In this document: in pieces, positions 24,496-35,331 of the stretch
Position numbering within the stretch: position 1 is the first letter of the stretch
Layout of the letters: every line of letters starts with the position of its first letter
Assembly (NCBI RefSeq): GCF_030347395.1
Contig: NZ_CP128170.1
Coordinates: 2,542,001-2,606,000 of the forward strand
Source: Microbacterium sp. ET2
Lineage (GTDB): Bacteria > Actinomycetota > Actinomycetes > Actinomycetales > Microbacteriaceae
Direction: 5' to 3'
Length of the DNA stretch: 64,000 nt
The notes under the pieces: model-generated
What the model was told of the DNA's origin: nothing
The model's input: only the letters and a program-made list of their open reading frames with translations
The model's database searches: none
Position numbers and translations under genes: made by a program

Positions 24496-25152
24496 TCAGT
24501 GGGTCTCACCGGCGGCAGGTGGCGCCCAGCCGTCGAGAAGGCGGCGGAGCGTGTTCTCGAGCCAGTCGCGATATCTCCGCTCGCTCCACCCCGAGCGGGT
24601 GACGAAGAAGGCATATGTCTCGGGACCGACGAGATAGTTGAGCTCGTCGGTCGCCTGCTCGACGGCGTCGCTCTGCAGGAGGCCCCGACCGACGAGCCAC
24701 CGAGCGGCCAGTCCGATATCGGCGCGCCGGCGCGCGTCGAGGTCGGCGACGACCTCCGCAGCGGCCTGGTCGGTCTCGCCTGCGACACCCATCGCGCGGA
24801 CGAGCCCCGCCGTGCGTGCGTTCGCCTGGGCCACGTAGTCGAGCCACCCACGGATCGCATCGGCCGCGTCGGCGCGCGCCATGATCTCCGCCATCGCCGG
24901 GCGCTCACTCAAGCTGTGGCGCCCTTCGTCGCCGGCGAACGCCCTTTCGAACGCAGCGATGAGCAGCGCCGACTTCGGCCCGGCGAGGTGCACGGACTGC
25001 ACCGACACGCCCGCTCGTTCGGCGATCCCCTTCATCGTCGTGGCGACGTAGCCGACCTCGGTGAAGGACTCGGCCGCGGCGTCGACGATCGCCGCACGCG
25101 TACGCGCGGCGTCGGCCTGCCGACGCGGTGACGAATAGCTTCGCGGTGTCAC
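24496..25152 (-). CDS. TetR-family regulator
   Basis: The protein has 218 residues. The N-terminal helix-turn-helix reads TRAAIVDAAAESFTEVGYVA then TMKGIAERAGVSVQSVHLAG. It diverges from a glycosyltransferase gene with a 49-bp gap that contains TCTAACGAAT. The same 10-mer with the same spacing from a -35-like hexamer stands before the membrane-protein gene at 26531-26986, so a three-gene regulon is likely. The ligand is unknown. Confidence 0.88.
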   Translation of the reverse strand: MTPRSYSSPRRQADAARTRAAIVDAAAESFTEVGYVATTMKGIAERAGVSVQSVHLAGPKSALLIAAFERAFAGDEGRHSLSERPAMAEIMARADAADAIRGWLDYVAQANARTAGLVRAMGVAGETDQAAAEVVADLDARRRADIGLAARWLVGRGLLQSDAVEQATDELNYLVGPETYAFFVTRSGWSERRYRDWLENTLRRLLDGWAPPAAGETH

Positions 25153-25169
25153 ATCACCCTCAGATATGG

Positions 25170-25191
25170 TTGGACTCAGAATCTAACGAAT
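25170..25191 (+). promoter_or_regulatory. Promoter with putative TetR operator TCTAACGAAT before the glycosyltransferase
   Basis: TTGGAC (25170-25175) is followed after 6 nt by TCTAACGAAT (25182-25191). The second site, on the minus strand at 27000-27021, has TTGACA, 6 nt and the identical 10-mer. The shared spacing argues that the motif overlaps both promoters as a repressor site. Confidence 0.6.
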
Positions 25192-25201
25192 CGAGGCAGC
25201 C

Positions 25202-26488
25202 GTGGCCACCTACCTTCTCGCCGCGAACCCCATCCACGGCCACGTCGGCCCGATCGTACAGGTGGCAGGTCATCTCGCCCGCGAGGGGCACCAGGTCATC
25301 GTGCTGACAGGAAGCCGGTTTCAGGGGAAGGTCGAGTCCGCCGGTGCCGGGTTCGTCGCCCTTGCCGGCCGTGCCGACTACGACGACCGGGATCAGGACT
25401 CCTACCTTCCCGACCGCGCCCGATACCGGGGCGTGAAGCGGGCGGAATACGACATCCGCACCATCTTCGTCGAGACGATCCCCGATCAGTACAGAGGGAT
25501 CCGCGAGGCGATCGCGGATGTCGGTCCCGACGCCGTTCTGGTCGACGGCGCCTTCGCCGGTGTGCTGCCCCTGATCTCGCAGACGACCCGACGCCCACCG
25601 GTGCTCGGCCTCGGTGTCACTCCGCTCACCCAGTCGTCTCGGGTGCTCGGACCGCACGGGATGGCGCTGCCGCCCGCCGGGGGAGCGCTGGGGCGAATGA
25701 GGTACGCGGGATTGAACGCCTTCGCCCAGGGTGTGGTCTTCCGACCCACCCAGCGGGCCGGCGTCCGAGCATTCGCGGCCACCGGCGGCCGGCTGAAAGG
25801 CTTCATCCTCGACGCGTCCCGTCACTTCGACAGGTTCCTGCAGACCGGGACGGCGAGCATGGAGTACCCGCGCCCCGACCTGGCGTCGAACACCCACTTC
25901 GTCGGCGTCCTGCCGCAGGAGGAGACGCGCGGTGCGGCGCCCGAGTGGTGGGATGAGCTCGACGGATCCCGGTCGATCGTGCACGTGACGCAGGGCACGA
26001 TCGACAATCGCGATTTCACCCGGCTCGTGCGGCCCACGCTCGACGCTCTCGCCGATCGCGACGTCCTCGTCGTGGTCACGGCGGGCGGTCGGCCGGCTGA
26101 GTGGGTCGGTCCGGTGCCGGCCAACGCACGTGTCGCCGCCTACCTTTCGTACCGAGACTTCCTTCCCCGCGCCGACATCTTCATCACCAACGGGGGATAC
26201 GGCGGAGTGCAGGCCGCCCTCGCGGCCGGCGTTCCCGTGATCGTGGCGGGCGACACTGAGGACAAACCCGAAGTCGCCGCCCGCGTCGCGTGGACGGGGG
26301 CGGGCGTGAATCTGCGAACCGGTACACCCGATGCGGCTTCGATCGCGCGCGCCGTGGACTCGGTTCTGGAGCACCCGTCATACCGCGACAACGCCCGCCG
26401 CATCGCGCGGGATGCGGCGGGCATGGACTCTCTGGCGGAGATCAGCGGTCACCTCGCCGACGCGACGGTGATGCGACCGGTTCGGTGA
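25202..26488 (+). CDS. GT1-family glycosyltransferase (UGT/macrolide glycosyltransferase-like)
   Basis: The protein has 428 residues. It begins MATYLLAANPIHGHVGPIVQ, the acceptor-domain start of MGT-like enzymes, with a GTG at 25202 after GAGG. The C-terminal donor-binding domain has VHVTQGTIDNRDFTRLV and FITNGGYGGVQAALAAGVPV followed by AGDTEDKPEVAARV, the GT1 signature. These enzymes glycosylate lipophilic small molecules, often for detoxification. Its position next to a TetR gene supports an inducible detoxification role. Confidence 0.88.
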   Translation: MATYLLAANPIHGHVGPIVQVAGHLAREGHQVIVLTGSRFQGKVESAGAGFVALAGRADYDDRDQDSYLPDRARYRGVKRAEYDIRTIFVETIPDQYRGIREAIADVGPDAVLVDGAFAGVLPLISQTTRRPPVLGLGVTPLTQSSRVLGPHGMALPPAGGALGRMRYAGLNAFAQGVVFRPTQRAGVRAFAATGGRLKGFILDASRHFDRFLQTGTASMEYPRPDLASNTHFVGVLPQEETRGAAPEWWDELDGSRSIVHVTQGTIDNRDFTRLVRPTLDALADRDVLVVVTAGGRPAEWVGPVPANARVAAYLSYRDFLPRADIFITNGGYGGVQAALAAGVPVIVAGDTEDKPEVAARVAWTGAGVNLRTGTPDAASIARAVDSVLEHPSYRDNARRIARDAAGMDSLAEISGHLADATVMRPVR

Positions 26489-26530
26489 GGCGGAGGACGT
26501 CGGGGACTGCGCGGCGCGCGGTGGCCCCGG

Positions 26531-26986
26531 TCAGTGGGTCGGCGCCAGGGGGCGCGCCGTACTGCGGCGGCCGACTCCCGCGTCGTCACGAGAAGCCGCC
26601 CGCAGTGCGAACAGCCCGGTGATGATGATCGTCGCGTGCAGGGCAATGAACCCGAGCATGGCGCCCAGCGGGTATCCCGCGGCGATCATGTAGATGTCGT
26701 CGAGGATGCCTCGGATCGCCGACAGCGCGATCGCCAGCCACGCGAGCGTGCGGCTCGGGCGCGGACGGAACGACGTGGCCACGAGGAACGCGCCCAGCAC
26801 CAGCAGGTCGAGACTGAACAGCAGCGTGTAGTCGAGGAAGCCTCGGTAGGCCGTGCCGCCGATGGGCGCGTCCCACCCGGGAACGCTCAGCTCCAATCGA
26901 GCGGCGTTCAGCGCGGGGAGCCACAGGATGCCCAGGACGATGTTGACGAGGCCGACGGAGCGGAACCACCATCTCAATGAAGTCAT
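26531..26986 (-). CDS. Four-helix membrane protein (BphX-like)
   Basis: The protein has 151 residues and about four membrane helices: VGLVNIVLGILWLPALN, DYTLLFSLDLLVLGAFLVAT, LAWLAIALSAIRGILDDIYM and AMLGFIALHATIIITGLFAL. It resembles small BphX-type membrane proteins of unknown function found with aromatic or xenobiotic genes. It converges on the glycosyltransferase gene and has its own promoter bearing the TCTAACGAAT motif shared with that gene. Confidence 0.65.
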   Translation of the reverse strand: MTSLRWWFRSVGLVNIVLGILWLPALNAARLELSVPGWDAPIGGTAYRGFLDYTLLFSLDLLVLGAFLVATSFRPRPSRTLAWLAIALSAIRGILDDIYMIAAGYPLGAMLGFIALHATIIITGLFALRAASRDDAGVGRRSTARPLAPTH

Positions 26987-26992
26987 AGAGTC

Positions 26993-27021
26993 ATCATCTA
27001 TTCGTTAGAGGCATGTGTCAA
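26993..27021 (-). promoter_or_regulatory. Promoter with the second TCTAACGAAT site, before the BphX-like gene
   Basis: On the minus strand TTGACA (27021-27016) is followed after 6 nt by TCTAACGAAT (27009-27000) and, at 17-bp spacing from the -35, a weak -10 (GATGAT). The extended 13-mer TCTAACGAATAGA has 4-bp inverted ends. Confidence 0.6.
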
Positions 27022-27077
27022 TGAATATCTCATTCACAGGGCTGGCACGTTTTCCTCCGGTCGCATAGCATCGCCGG

Positions 27078-27584
27078 ATGCCCCAGGCGCTGCGCCGATC
27101 CTTCACCGGCAGTGCCGTCGCGGTTGCCGCGGTCCTCTTCGCCGGGTGCGCGCCGGGCGCGCCGGAGCCTGACGCTCTCACCGCCACGCCGACGCCCTCG
27201 GCCACAGCTTCGGCGAGTCCGTCCCCGACGCCCGACCCGTGGGCGGGTCACTTCGACGAGCAGGCCCGCGCGGAGTCGACGCAGTTCCAGGCGCAGTTCT
27301 GGGGCTCGTTCGGTGACCCGGGCGGTGTCGCCGTCGTCCGCAACGAGGATCAGAGGCTGCCGGCCGGCGCGTACGACATCGAGATCGAATGCGCCGGAGC
27401 GCCGTCGCTGGACGCGGCTATCAGCGACCTCGCCGGCGGCGCTCTGGTCGAGCCCCTCTCCCTGACGTGTCCTTCGTCCGCCACCGTCCCGGTCGCCCTC
27501 AGCGAACCCGGCGCGACGTTCGTCCTCGACAGCCGAGGAGAGGTCGGCGCGTACCTGATCCGCATCGCGTCGCCGGAGTCGTAG
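27078..27584 (+). CDS. Small lipoprotein of unknown function
   Basis: The protein has 168 residues with a lipoprotein signal ending in LFAGC (Cys24), then a Thr/Pro/Ser linker (TPTPSATASASPSPTPDP). The mature domain contains QRLPAGAYDIEIECAGAPS and a C-terminal beta-strand pattern ending GEVGAYLIRIASPES, reminiscent of small actinobacterial lipoproteins with a beta-sandwich. Two cysteines (in IECAG and LTCPS) may form a disulfide. No neighbour suggests a function. Confidence 0.7.
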   Translation: MPQALRRSFTGSAVAVAAVLFAGCAPGAPEPDALTATPTPSATASASPSPTPDPWAGHFDEQARAESTQFQAQFWGSFGDPGGVAVVRNEDQRLPAGAYDIEIECAGAPSLDAAISDLAGGALVEPLSLTCPSSATVPVALSEPGATFVLDSRGEVGAYLIRIASPES

Positions 27585-27617
27585 GGGCCCGCGGAGCGCG
27601 GATCCGACTCCCCTCCG

Positions 27618-27686
27618 CCGAGAAACCACAATTCGGCCCAGACACCACGGTCAAGGTGGGGTCTCGGCGCGGGACTGGTTTCTCGG
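27618..27686. repeat. Palindromic element, copy A (CCGAGAAACC...GGTTTCTCGG)
   Basis: Perfect 10-bp inverted ends CCGAGAAACC (27618-27627) and GGTTTCTCGG (27677-27686) flank a 49-bp centre that contains TTCGGCCCAGACACCACGGT. A second copy with identical ends and spacing lies 239 bp downstream; similarity continues beyond the right end (GTGGGGCGGATG). Confidence 0.8.
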
Positions 27687-27856
27687 CGAAGGTGTGGCGC
27701 GGCGCGGCGCGGGGCCGGGTGGGGCGGATGCGGCGACCCGCCGTGATCGCGGCGAGCCGCCCAGTCAGGGGCGGTGGTTCGTCGCGATGAGGGTGGCTCG
27801 CGGACGGCGCAGGGTCGAGCGCGCCGGCGGGGCAGGCCTCAGCGCGCCCCCATCCG
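27687..27856. other. GC-rich spacer between the two palindromic elements
   Basis: I see no supported gene. Short open frames here have no ribosome binding site or recognisable domain. The stretch includes the right-hand extension of repeat copy A. Confidence 0.4.
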
Positions 27857-27925
27857 CCGAGAAACCGTAATCCGGCCCAGACACCACGGTCGGGGTGCGG
27901 TTTCGGCGTGGGACTGGTTTCTCGG
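27857..27925. repeat. Palindromic element, copy B (CCGAGAAACC...GGTTTCTCGG)
   Basis: The ends at 27857-27866 and 27916-27925 are identical to those of copy A, the total length (69 bp) is the same, and the centre differs by several bases. The region 27926-28140 that follows holds no supported gene. Confidence 0.8.
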
Positions 27926-28140
27926 CGAAGGCGGCGCGGTGCGGGTGGGGCGGATGCCGCCCGCAGCACGGCGGGACGTTGGACCCGCCCGCTGGCGGCG
28001 GGGGATGTCGCAGGGGCGCGGCGCGCGGGTGTGGCCGTCTCCGGCGAGGTGGCGCTGCTCATGCAGCTGCTCGGTGTGCTCGACCGAGGGGATCTGGACT
28101 TCAGCATCGTGGTGCCGTAGGTGGTCGACGGCCTCCGCGT

Positions 28141-28186
28141 ATACGTCTGGGGGGTATGGTGGTTCTGACATACCCCCTGGATGTAT
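28141..28186. promoter_or_regulatory. Two inverted CsoR-like boxes upstream of copZ
   Basis: The bases 28141-28157 read on the minus strand as ATACCCCCCAGACGTAT, and 28170-28186 read on the plus strand as ATACCCCCTGGATGTAT. The two 17-mers match at 14 positions and face each other. GC-core sites flanked by ATAC/GTAT are typical of copper-sensing CsoR repressors. A csoR gene ends this operon. Confidence 0.72.
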
Positions 28187-28197
28187 CGAGGAGCGCC

Positions 28198-28410
28198 ATG
28201 AGCACCACCACCGAGTACACCGTCACCGGCATGACCTGCGGGCACTGCGAGATGTCGGTCCGCGAAGAGGTCGGCGAGATCGCGGGACTGACCGTCGTAG
28301 ACGTGTCCGCCCAGGCCGGAAAGCTCGTCGTCTCGGCGGAGACTCCCGTCGACGACGCCGCGGTCATCGCCGCCGTGGAAGAGGCCGGCTACCAGGCGGC
28401 GCGCGCCTGA
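28198..28410 (+). CDS. copZ: Copper chaperone (heavy-metal-associated domain)
   Basis: The protein has 70 residues, a single HMA domain with the copper-binding motif GMTCGHC. GAGGAG precedes the ATG at 28198. It is the first gene of the copper operon, directly after the CsoR-like boxes, and one base separates its stop from the next start. It would carry Cu(I) in the cytoplasm to the ATPase encoded two genes on. Confidence 0.92.
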   Translation: MSTTTEYTVTGMTCGHCEMSVREEVGEIAGLTVVDVSAQAGKLVVSAETPVDDAAVIAAVEEAGYQAARA

Positions 28411-28411
28411 C

Positions 28412-29332
28412 ATGAACGCCCCGGTTCGTCTCGGCCTCTACGCCGGAGGGCTCGCGCTGGTGTTCGGCGCGTCCTTCGGCGTGGCGGCGCTCGTCGCGCC
28501 CGACGCGCCGTCGTCGGCGGCCGAGACGGCTGAGGGAGCCCCCGGTTCCCACGCCGAGGCACCGCATTCCGGCCCAGACACCGCTCCCCCCGGGGTGTCT
28601 GGGCTCGAAAGCGGTGTCTCGACGGAGAGCGGGGGTGCCGTCACCGGCGTCACCGCCAGCGACCGGGGTTACACCCTGTCGGCGGTGGACGCTCCCGCGG
28701 AGACCGGCGACGCCGGAACGCTGTCGTTCGAGATCACCGGGCCCGACGGCGACGCCGTCACCGAGTACGACGTCGCGCACGAGAAGGACCTCCACCTCAT
28801 CGTCGTCCGCACCGACGGCGCCGAGTTCCGTCACGAGCACCCGACCCTGGGTGCGGATGGCAGCTGGACGATCCCCTGGACCTGGGATGCCGCGGGCGGC
28901 TACCGCCTGTACGCCGACTTCGTGCCGAGCGAGCTCGGTGAGGGTCTCACGCTCACCGGTTCGCTGTTCGTGGAAGGTGCCGTCGAGGCAACGGCGCCTG
29001 CGTCGGAGACGACCGCGTCCGCGGGGCCCTATCAGGTGGAGATGACCGGAGGCCTCACGGCGGGCGCATCGTCAACCGTCGGCTTCGCCGTCACCCGCGA
29101 CGGGGAGCCGGTCGAGCTCGAGCCGTACCTCGGCGCCGACGGCCACCTCGTGGCGCTTCGCGAAGGCGATCTGGCCTACCTGCACGTGCATCCCGAACAC
29201 GCCGACGGGCACGAGCCGGGCACCGTGTCGTTCGCCGCCGAGGTCCCGAGCGCGGGCGCGTACCTGCTGTACCTCGACGTGCAGATCGACGGCGTCGTGC
29301 ACACCGCAGCGTTCCGAATGGAGGCGTCGTGA
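28412..29332 (+). CDS. Exported His-rich protein of a copper operon (membrane-anchored)
   Basis: The protein has 306 residues. One N-terminal membrane segment ([20 protein letters not shown]) is followed by an extracytoplasmic region with two metal-ligand clusters, FRHEHPTLG (around residue 145) and [13 protein letters not shown] (around residue 257). It resembles secreted proteins found between CopZ and CopA in actinobacteria and may bind extracytoplasmic copper. The linker near residues 54-65 is encoded by a palindromic repeat (28572-28604). The stop overlaps the CopA start (GTGA). Confidence 0.75.
   Translation: MNAPVRLGLYAGGLALVFGASFGVAALVAPDAPSSAAETAEGAPGSHAEAPHSGPDTAPPGVSGLESGVSTESGGAVTGVTASDRGYTLSAVDAPAETGDAGTLSFEITGPDGDAVTEYDVAHEKDLHLIVVRTDGAEFRHEHPTLGADGSWTIPWTWDAAGGYRLYADFVPSELGEGLTLTGSLFVEGAVEATAPASETTASAGPYQVEMTGGLTAGASSTVGFAVTRDGEPVELEPYLGADGHLVALREGDLAYLHVHPEHADGHEPGTVSFAAEVPSAGAYLLYLDVQIDGVVHTAAFRMEAS
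28572..28604. repeat. Palindromic repeat inside the coding region of the His-rich protein
   Basis: GCCCAGACACC (28572-28582) pairs with GGTGTCTGGGC (28594-28604), an 11-bp stem, and outer bases ACCGC/GCGGT extend the symmetry. The left side TTCCGGCCCAGACACC matches the centre of the intergenic elements at 27618 and 27857. It encodes a Pro/Gly/Ser linker. Confidence 0.65.
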
Positions 29333-31626
29333 CCACCGTGCAGCCCGGATCCACCGAGCGCGTCGAGCTCGAGATCGGCGGCATGACGTGCGCGTCGTGC
29401 GCCAACCGCATCGAGCGCAAGCTCAACAAGCTCGACGGCGTGACGGCGAGCGTGAACTACGCCACCGAGATGGCGCACGTCGACGTGCCCGCGGGCACCG
29501 ATCCGGCTTCGCTCATCGCCGAGATCGAGAAGACCGGCTACACCGCCGCGCTCCCTGCGCCGCCCGAGCCCGACCCGGCGGCCGCGCCGACCGAGGGGCG
29601 TGACGACCCCGAACTGCGGTCGCTGCGGCACAGGTTGATCGGCAGCGTCATCCTCGGGGTTCCCGTCATCCTGCTCTCGATGATCCCCGCCCTGCAGTTC
29701 ACGTATTGGCAGTGGGCGGCGCTCACGCTCGCCGCGCCCGTCGTGGTGTGGGCGGCGTGGCCGTTCCACCGTGCGGCGGGGCTCAACCTCCGCCACGGCG
29801 CCGCGACGATGGACACCCTCATCTCGGTGGGCGTCACGGCGGCGTTCCTCTGGTCGCTGTGGGCGCTGTTCTTCGGCACCGCCGGTGAGCCCGGCATGAT
29901 CCACCCCTTCACGCTCGCCATCGCGCCGAGCGACGGGTCGGCGAACATCTACCTCGAGGTCGCCGCGGGCGTGACGATGTTCGTGCTCGCGGGGCGATAC
30001 TTCGAAAAGCGCGCGAAGCGCCGGGCCGGTGCGGCGATGCGGGCCCTGCTCGATATGGGGGCGAAGGATGTCGCGGTGCGCCGTGGCGCGAGCGAGGTGC
30101 GCATTCCGATCGGCGACCTCCGCGTCGGCGACGAGTTCATCGTGCGCCCGGGGGAGAAGATCGCCACCGACGGCGTGATCGTCGAGGGGCGAAGCGCCGT
30201 GGACGCCTCGATGCTCACGGGCGAATCGGTGCCCGTCGAGGTGACGCTCGGCGACACCGTCGTCGGTGCGACCGTCAACGCCGGCGGGCGGCTCGTCGTG
30301 CGTGCCACCCGCATCGGCGCCGACACGCAGCTCGCGCAGATGGCGAGGCTCGTCGACGAGGCCCAGTCGGGAAAGGCGGAGGTGCAGCGCCTGGCCGACC
30401 GGATCTCGGGCGTCTTCGTGCCCGTCGTCATCGCCATCGCGGTCGGCGTGCTGGGCGCGTGGCTCGGCGCCGGCTTCGGCGCGGAGGCGGCATTCACCGC
30501 GGCCGTCGCCGTGCTGATCATCGCCTGCCCCTGCGCGCTCGGCCTCGCCACGCCCACCGCGCTGCTCGTGGGGACGGGCCGCGGCGCGCAGCTGGGCATC
30601 CTCATCAAGGGACCCGAGGTGCTCGAGCAGACGCGCCGCGTCGACACCATCGTGCTCGACAAGACCGGCACGGTGACGAGCGGACGGATGACGCTGACCG
30701 GCGTCGTCGCCACGGCGGGCGTCTCGGACGACGAGCTACTCCGCCTCGCGGGGGCTGTCGAGGATGCGTCGGAGCATCCGATCGCACGTGCTGTTGCTTC
30801 GGCGGCGCGCGAGCGGTTCGGCGACCTGCTGGCCGTCGCTTCGTTCCAGAACCTCGAGGGGCGCGGTGTGCACGGCATCGTCGACGGACACCTTGTGGTC
30901 GTCGGGCGTGCGTCGCTGCTGGCGGAGTGGGCCGTGCCCGTCGACGACGCGCTCGCCGCGGCCGTGCGTGAAGCCGAAGGCGGGGGTGCGACCGCGGTGA
31001 TCGTGGGGTGGGATGGCGCAGCCCGCGGCATCCTCACCGTCTCGGATCAGGTGAAGCCGACGAGCGCCGAGGCAGTCGCGGCCTTCCGCCGACTCGGACT
31101 CACGCCGGTGCTGCTCACGGGCGACAACGACACCGTCGCGCGGCGGGTGGCCGCCGAGGTCGGCATCGACGAGGTCATCGCCGAGGTGCTGCCCGCCGGG
31201 AAGGTCGAGGTCGTGAAGCGCCTGCAGGGCGAGGGACGCGTGGTCGCGATGGTGGGCGACGGCGTGAACGACGCCGCCGCGCTGGCGCAGGCCGACCTGG
31301 GCCTGGCGATGGGGACGGGGACGGATGTCGCGATCGAGGCCTCCGACCTCACGCTCGTCTCGGGGGACCTGCGCGCGGCGGCGGACGCGATCCGCCTGTC
31401 GCGGCGGACCCTCGGGGTCATCAAGGGCAACCTCTTCTGGGCATTCGCGTACAACGTCGCGGCGATCCCACTCGCGGCGCTCGGGCTTCTCAACCCCATG
31501 CTCGCCGGAGCGGCGATGGCGTTCTCGAGCGTGTTCGTGGTGAGCAACAGCCTGCGGCTGCGCAGATTCCGATCGGATTTCCGCGGTTCGGCGGAATACG
31601 CAGCAATACCCGGCCGTTCTTCCTAG
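29329..31626 (+). CDS. copA: Copper-exporting P-type ATPase (P1B-1, CPC type)
   Basis: The protein has 765 residues. The N-terminal HMA domain has GMTCASC (Cys21, Cys24). The membrane motif is CPC (400-402, in IIACPCALG) and the phosphorylation site is Asp444 in [19 protein letters not shown] is the hinge motif. The GTG start at 29329 overlaps the preceding stop. This class pumps Cu(I) out of the cytoplasm. It is the length expected for a one-HMA CopA. Confidence 0.93.
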   Translation: MTTVQPGSTERVELEIGGMTCASCANRIERKLNKLDGVTASVNYATEMAHVDVPAGTDPASLIAEIEKTGYTAALPAPPEPDPAAAPTEGRDDPELRSLRHRLIGSVILGVPVILLSMIPALQFTYWQWAALTLAAPVVVWAAWPFHRAAGLNLRHGAATMDTLISVGVTAAFLWSLWALFFGTAGEPGMIHPFTLAIAPSDGSANIYLEVAAGVTMFVLAGRYFEKRAKRRAGAAMRALLDMGAKDVAVRRGASEVRIPIGDLRVGDEFIVRPGEKIATDGVIVEGRSAVDASMLTGESVPVEVTLGDTVVGATVNAGGRLVVRATRIGADTQLAQMARLVDEAQSGKAEVQRLADRISGVFVPVVIAIAVGVLGAWLGAGFGAEAAFTAAVAVLIIACPCALGLATPTALLVGTGRGAQLGILIKGPEVLEQTRRVDTIVLDKTGTVTSGRMTLTGVVATAGVSDDELLRLAGAVEDASEHPIARAVASAARERFGDLLAVASFQNLEGRGVHGIVDGHLVVVGRASLLAEWAVPVDDALAAAVREAEGGGATAVIVGWDGAARGILTVSDQVKPTSAEAVAAFRRLGLTPVLLTGDNDTVARRVAAEVGIDEVIAEVLPAGKVEVVKRLQGEGRVVAMVGDGVNDAAALAQADLGLAMGTGTDVAIEASDLTLVSGDLRAAADAIRLSRRTLGVIKGNLFWAFAYNVAAIPLAALGLLNPMLAGAAMAFSSVFVVSNSLRLRRFRSDFRGSAEYAAIPGRSS

Positions 31627-31642
31627 TACCCCCTAGGGGTAT
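31626..31642. promoter_or_regulatory. Third CsoR-like box, upstream of the CPH-type ATPase
   Basis: GTACCCCCTAGGGGTAT, with 6-bp inverted core TACCCC/GGGGTA, overlaps the last base of copA and lies 16 bp upstream of the next ATG. It matches the boxes at 28141-28186 and suggests an internal copper-controlled promoter. Confidence 0.7.
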
Positions 31643-31658
31643 CCGAGAGGAGAGAAGC

Positions 31659-33880
<2,222 letters not shown>

Positions 33881-33884
<4 letters not shown>

Positions 33885-34226
33885 CCGACATCGCCTCGCC
33901 GGAGACCGGACACGAGCACGGGACGGATGCCACGCACGCCGGCCCCCACGGATACATCAGCGACAAGCACCGCTACCTCACCCGCCTGCGGCGGGTGGAG
34001 GGGCAGGTGCGGGGGATTCAGCGGATGGTCGAGGAGGAGCAGTACTGCATCGACATCCTCACCCAGATCTCGGCGCTGAGACTCAGCGCTCGAGAACGTG
34101 GCGCTGGGCCTCCTCGACGATCACCTGAAGCACTGCGTCGTCGACGCGGCGACGCGCGGGGGCGACGAGGCGGCGGTGAAGCTCAAGGAGGCGTCCGACG
34201 CCATCGCGCGGCTCGTGAAGGCCTGA
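33881..34226 (+). pseudogene. csoR: CsoR-type copper-sensing repressor, frameshifted near 34080
   Basis: The ATG at 33881 overlaps the ATPase stop. The first 67 residues match the family ([37 protein letters not shown], with the first copper-ligand Cys). After that the frame is lost, and the continuation ([20 protein letters not shown], with the remaining His and Cys ligands, ending IARLVKA) is in the +1 frame with a stop at 34224-34226. There is one base too many. The break is at a perfect palindrome, GCGCTGAG-A-CTCAGCGC (34073-34089). A corrected protein would have about 114 residues. Confidence 0.8.
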
Positions 34227-34278
34227 CGCGCCCGCTTCGCGGTCGCGACTCGCACCCGCGTGGCGCCGCCAGCGCCCG

Positions 34279-34581
34279 CGACCCGTCAGTATGTGCGGTC
34301 CGCGCGCGGCCAGCGCCCGCGACCCGTCAAGAATTGCGGACCGCGCGAGGCGCGAGCGACGTTTTGTGACGGGTCGCGCTGGCGGCCGCGGCCCGGGGCC
34401 CGTTGTGGAGCGCGGCCCGCGCTCGCGACCCGTCAGTATGTGCGGTCCGCGCGCGGCGCGAGCGACGTTTTGTGACGGGTCGTACCCGGGCTGCGACCCG
34501 AACCCGTGGCGCGGCCAGCGCCCGCGACCCGTCAGTATGTGCGGTCCGCGCGCGGCGCGAGCGACGTTTTGTGACGGGTCG
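34279..34581. repeat. Array of 57-bp palindromic units (CGACCCGTCA...TGACGGGTCG)
   Basis: Three full units (34320-34376, 34426-34482, 34525-34581) and one left half (34279-about 34310) are present. Each unit starts CGACCCGTCA and ends TGACGGGTCG. Units 3 and 4 have identical interiors and unit 2 differs at a few positions. The spacers are 49 and 42 bp. The stretch 34259-34278 recurs with one change at 34505-34524. It fills the gap between the convergent csoR and response-regulator genes. Confidence 0.9.
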
Positions 34582-34608
34582 TGCCCGCGAAGCCCCGCGC
34601 GACACATC

Positions 34609-35329
34609 TCAGTCGGCGTCCGGGCGACCCTTCGGAGCCAGCAGACGGTGCTCGTAGGCGTAGATCACGAGATGTACCCGGTCACGGGCGTCGAGCTTGG
34701 TCAGCAGCCGACCGACGTGGGTCTTGACCGTCGATTCGGCGACGAGCCTGCCGCGCGGCGATTTCCGCGTTGCTCAGTCCTTCGCCGATGGCGGTCAGCA
34801 CCTCGCGTTCCCGCGGGGTCAGCGACAGTGCGTCCTCCGACGGCTCGGGCACCCGAGCCGGAACCTCCTGGCCGAACAGCTCGAGCATCCGGCGCGTGAT
34901 GCGGGGGGCCAGCGCCGCGTCCCCGGCGTGGACCGCCCGGATCGCCGCGAGAAGATCGGCGGGGCGGGCGTCCTTCAGCATGAAGCCGCTCGCCCCCGCG
35001 CGGATCGCGGCGAAGGCGTGCTCGTCGAGATCGAACGTGGTGAGGATCAGCACCCGCGGGGCCTGGGGGGCGGACACGATCGACGCGGTTGCGGCGATGC
35101 CGTCCACCCGCGGCATCCGCACATCCATGAGGATGACGTCCACCCTCCGCCCTCTCGCCAGCTCGATCGCCTCGTGACCATCGGATGCCTCGCCGACCAC
35201 GTCGATGTCGGGTTCGGCTTCGAGCACCATGCGCAGGCCCGCACGGACGAGCGCCTGGTCGTCGGCGATCGCGACTCGGATGGGGTCGCGGTCCGCGGTC
35301 ATCAGGGTGGTGTCGATCATCTCGTTCAC
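34609..35329 (-). pseudogene. LuxR/NarL-type response regulator, frameshifted in the HTH
   Basis: The receiver domain (IRVAIADDQALVRAGLRMVL, VDVILMDVRMPRVDG with the phospho-Asp, KDARPADLLAAIRA) and the first HTH helices (LTPREREVLTAIGEGLSNAE) are intact. The frame then breaks near 34745-34750 and would end at 34682. One base fewer continues LVAESTVKTHVGRLLTKLDA and ends at a TGA at 34609-34611, as in the family. It follows the kinase gene by 2 bp and pairs with it. Start options are GTG 35329, ATG 35320 and ATG 35302. Confidence 0.78.
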
Positions 35330-35331
35330 CG

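Noticed and set aside
34279..34581. CRISPR array
   Set aside because: Units are palindromic at their ends over 57 bp, spacers are 49 and 42 bp and partly repeat each other, only three to four units exist, and no cas gene is nearby.
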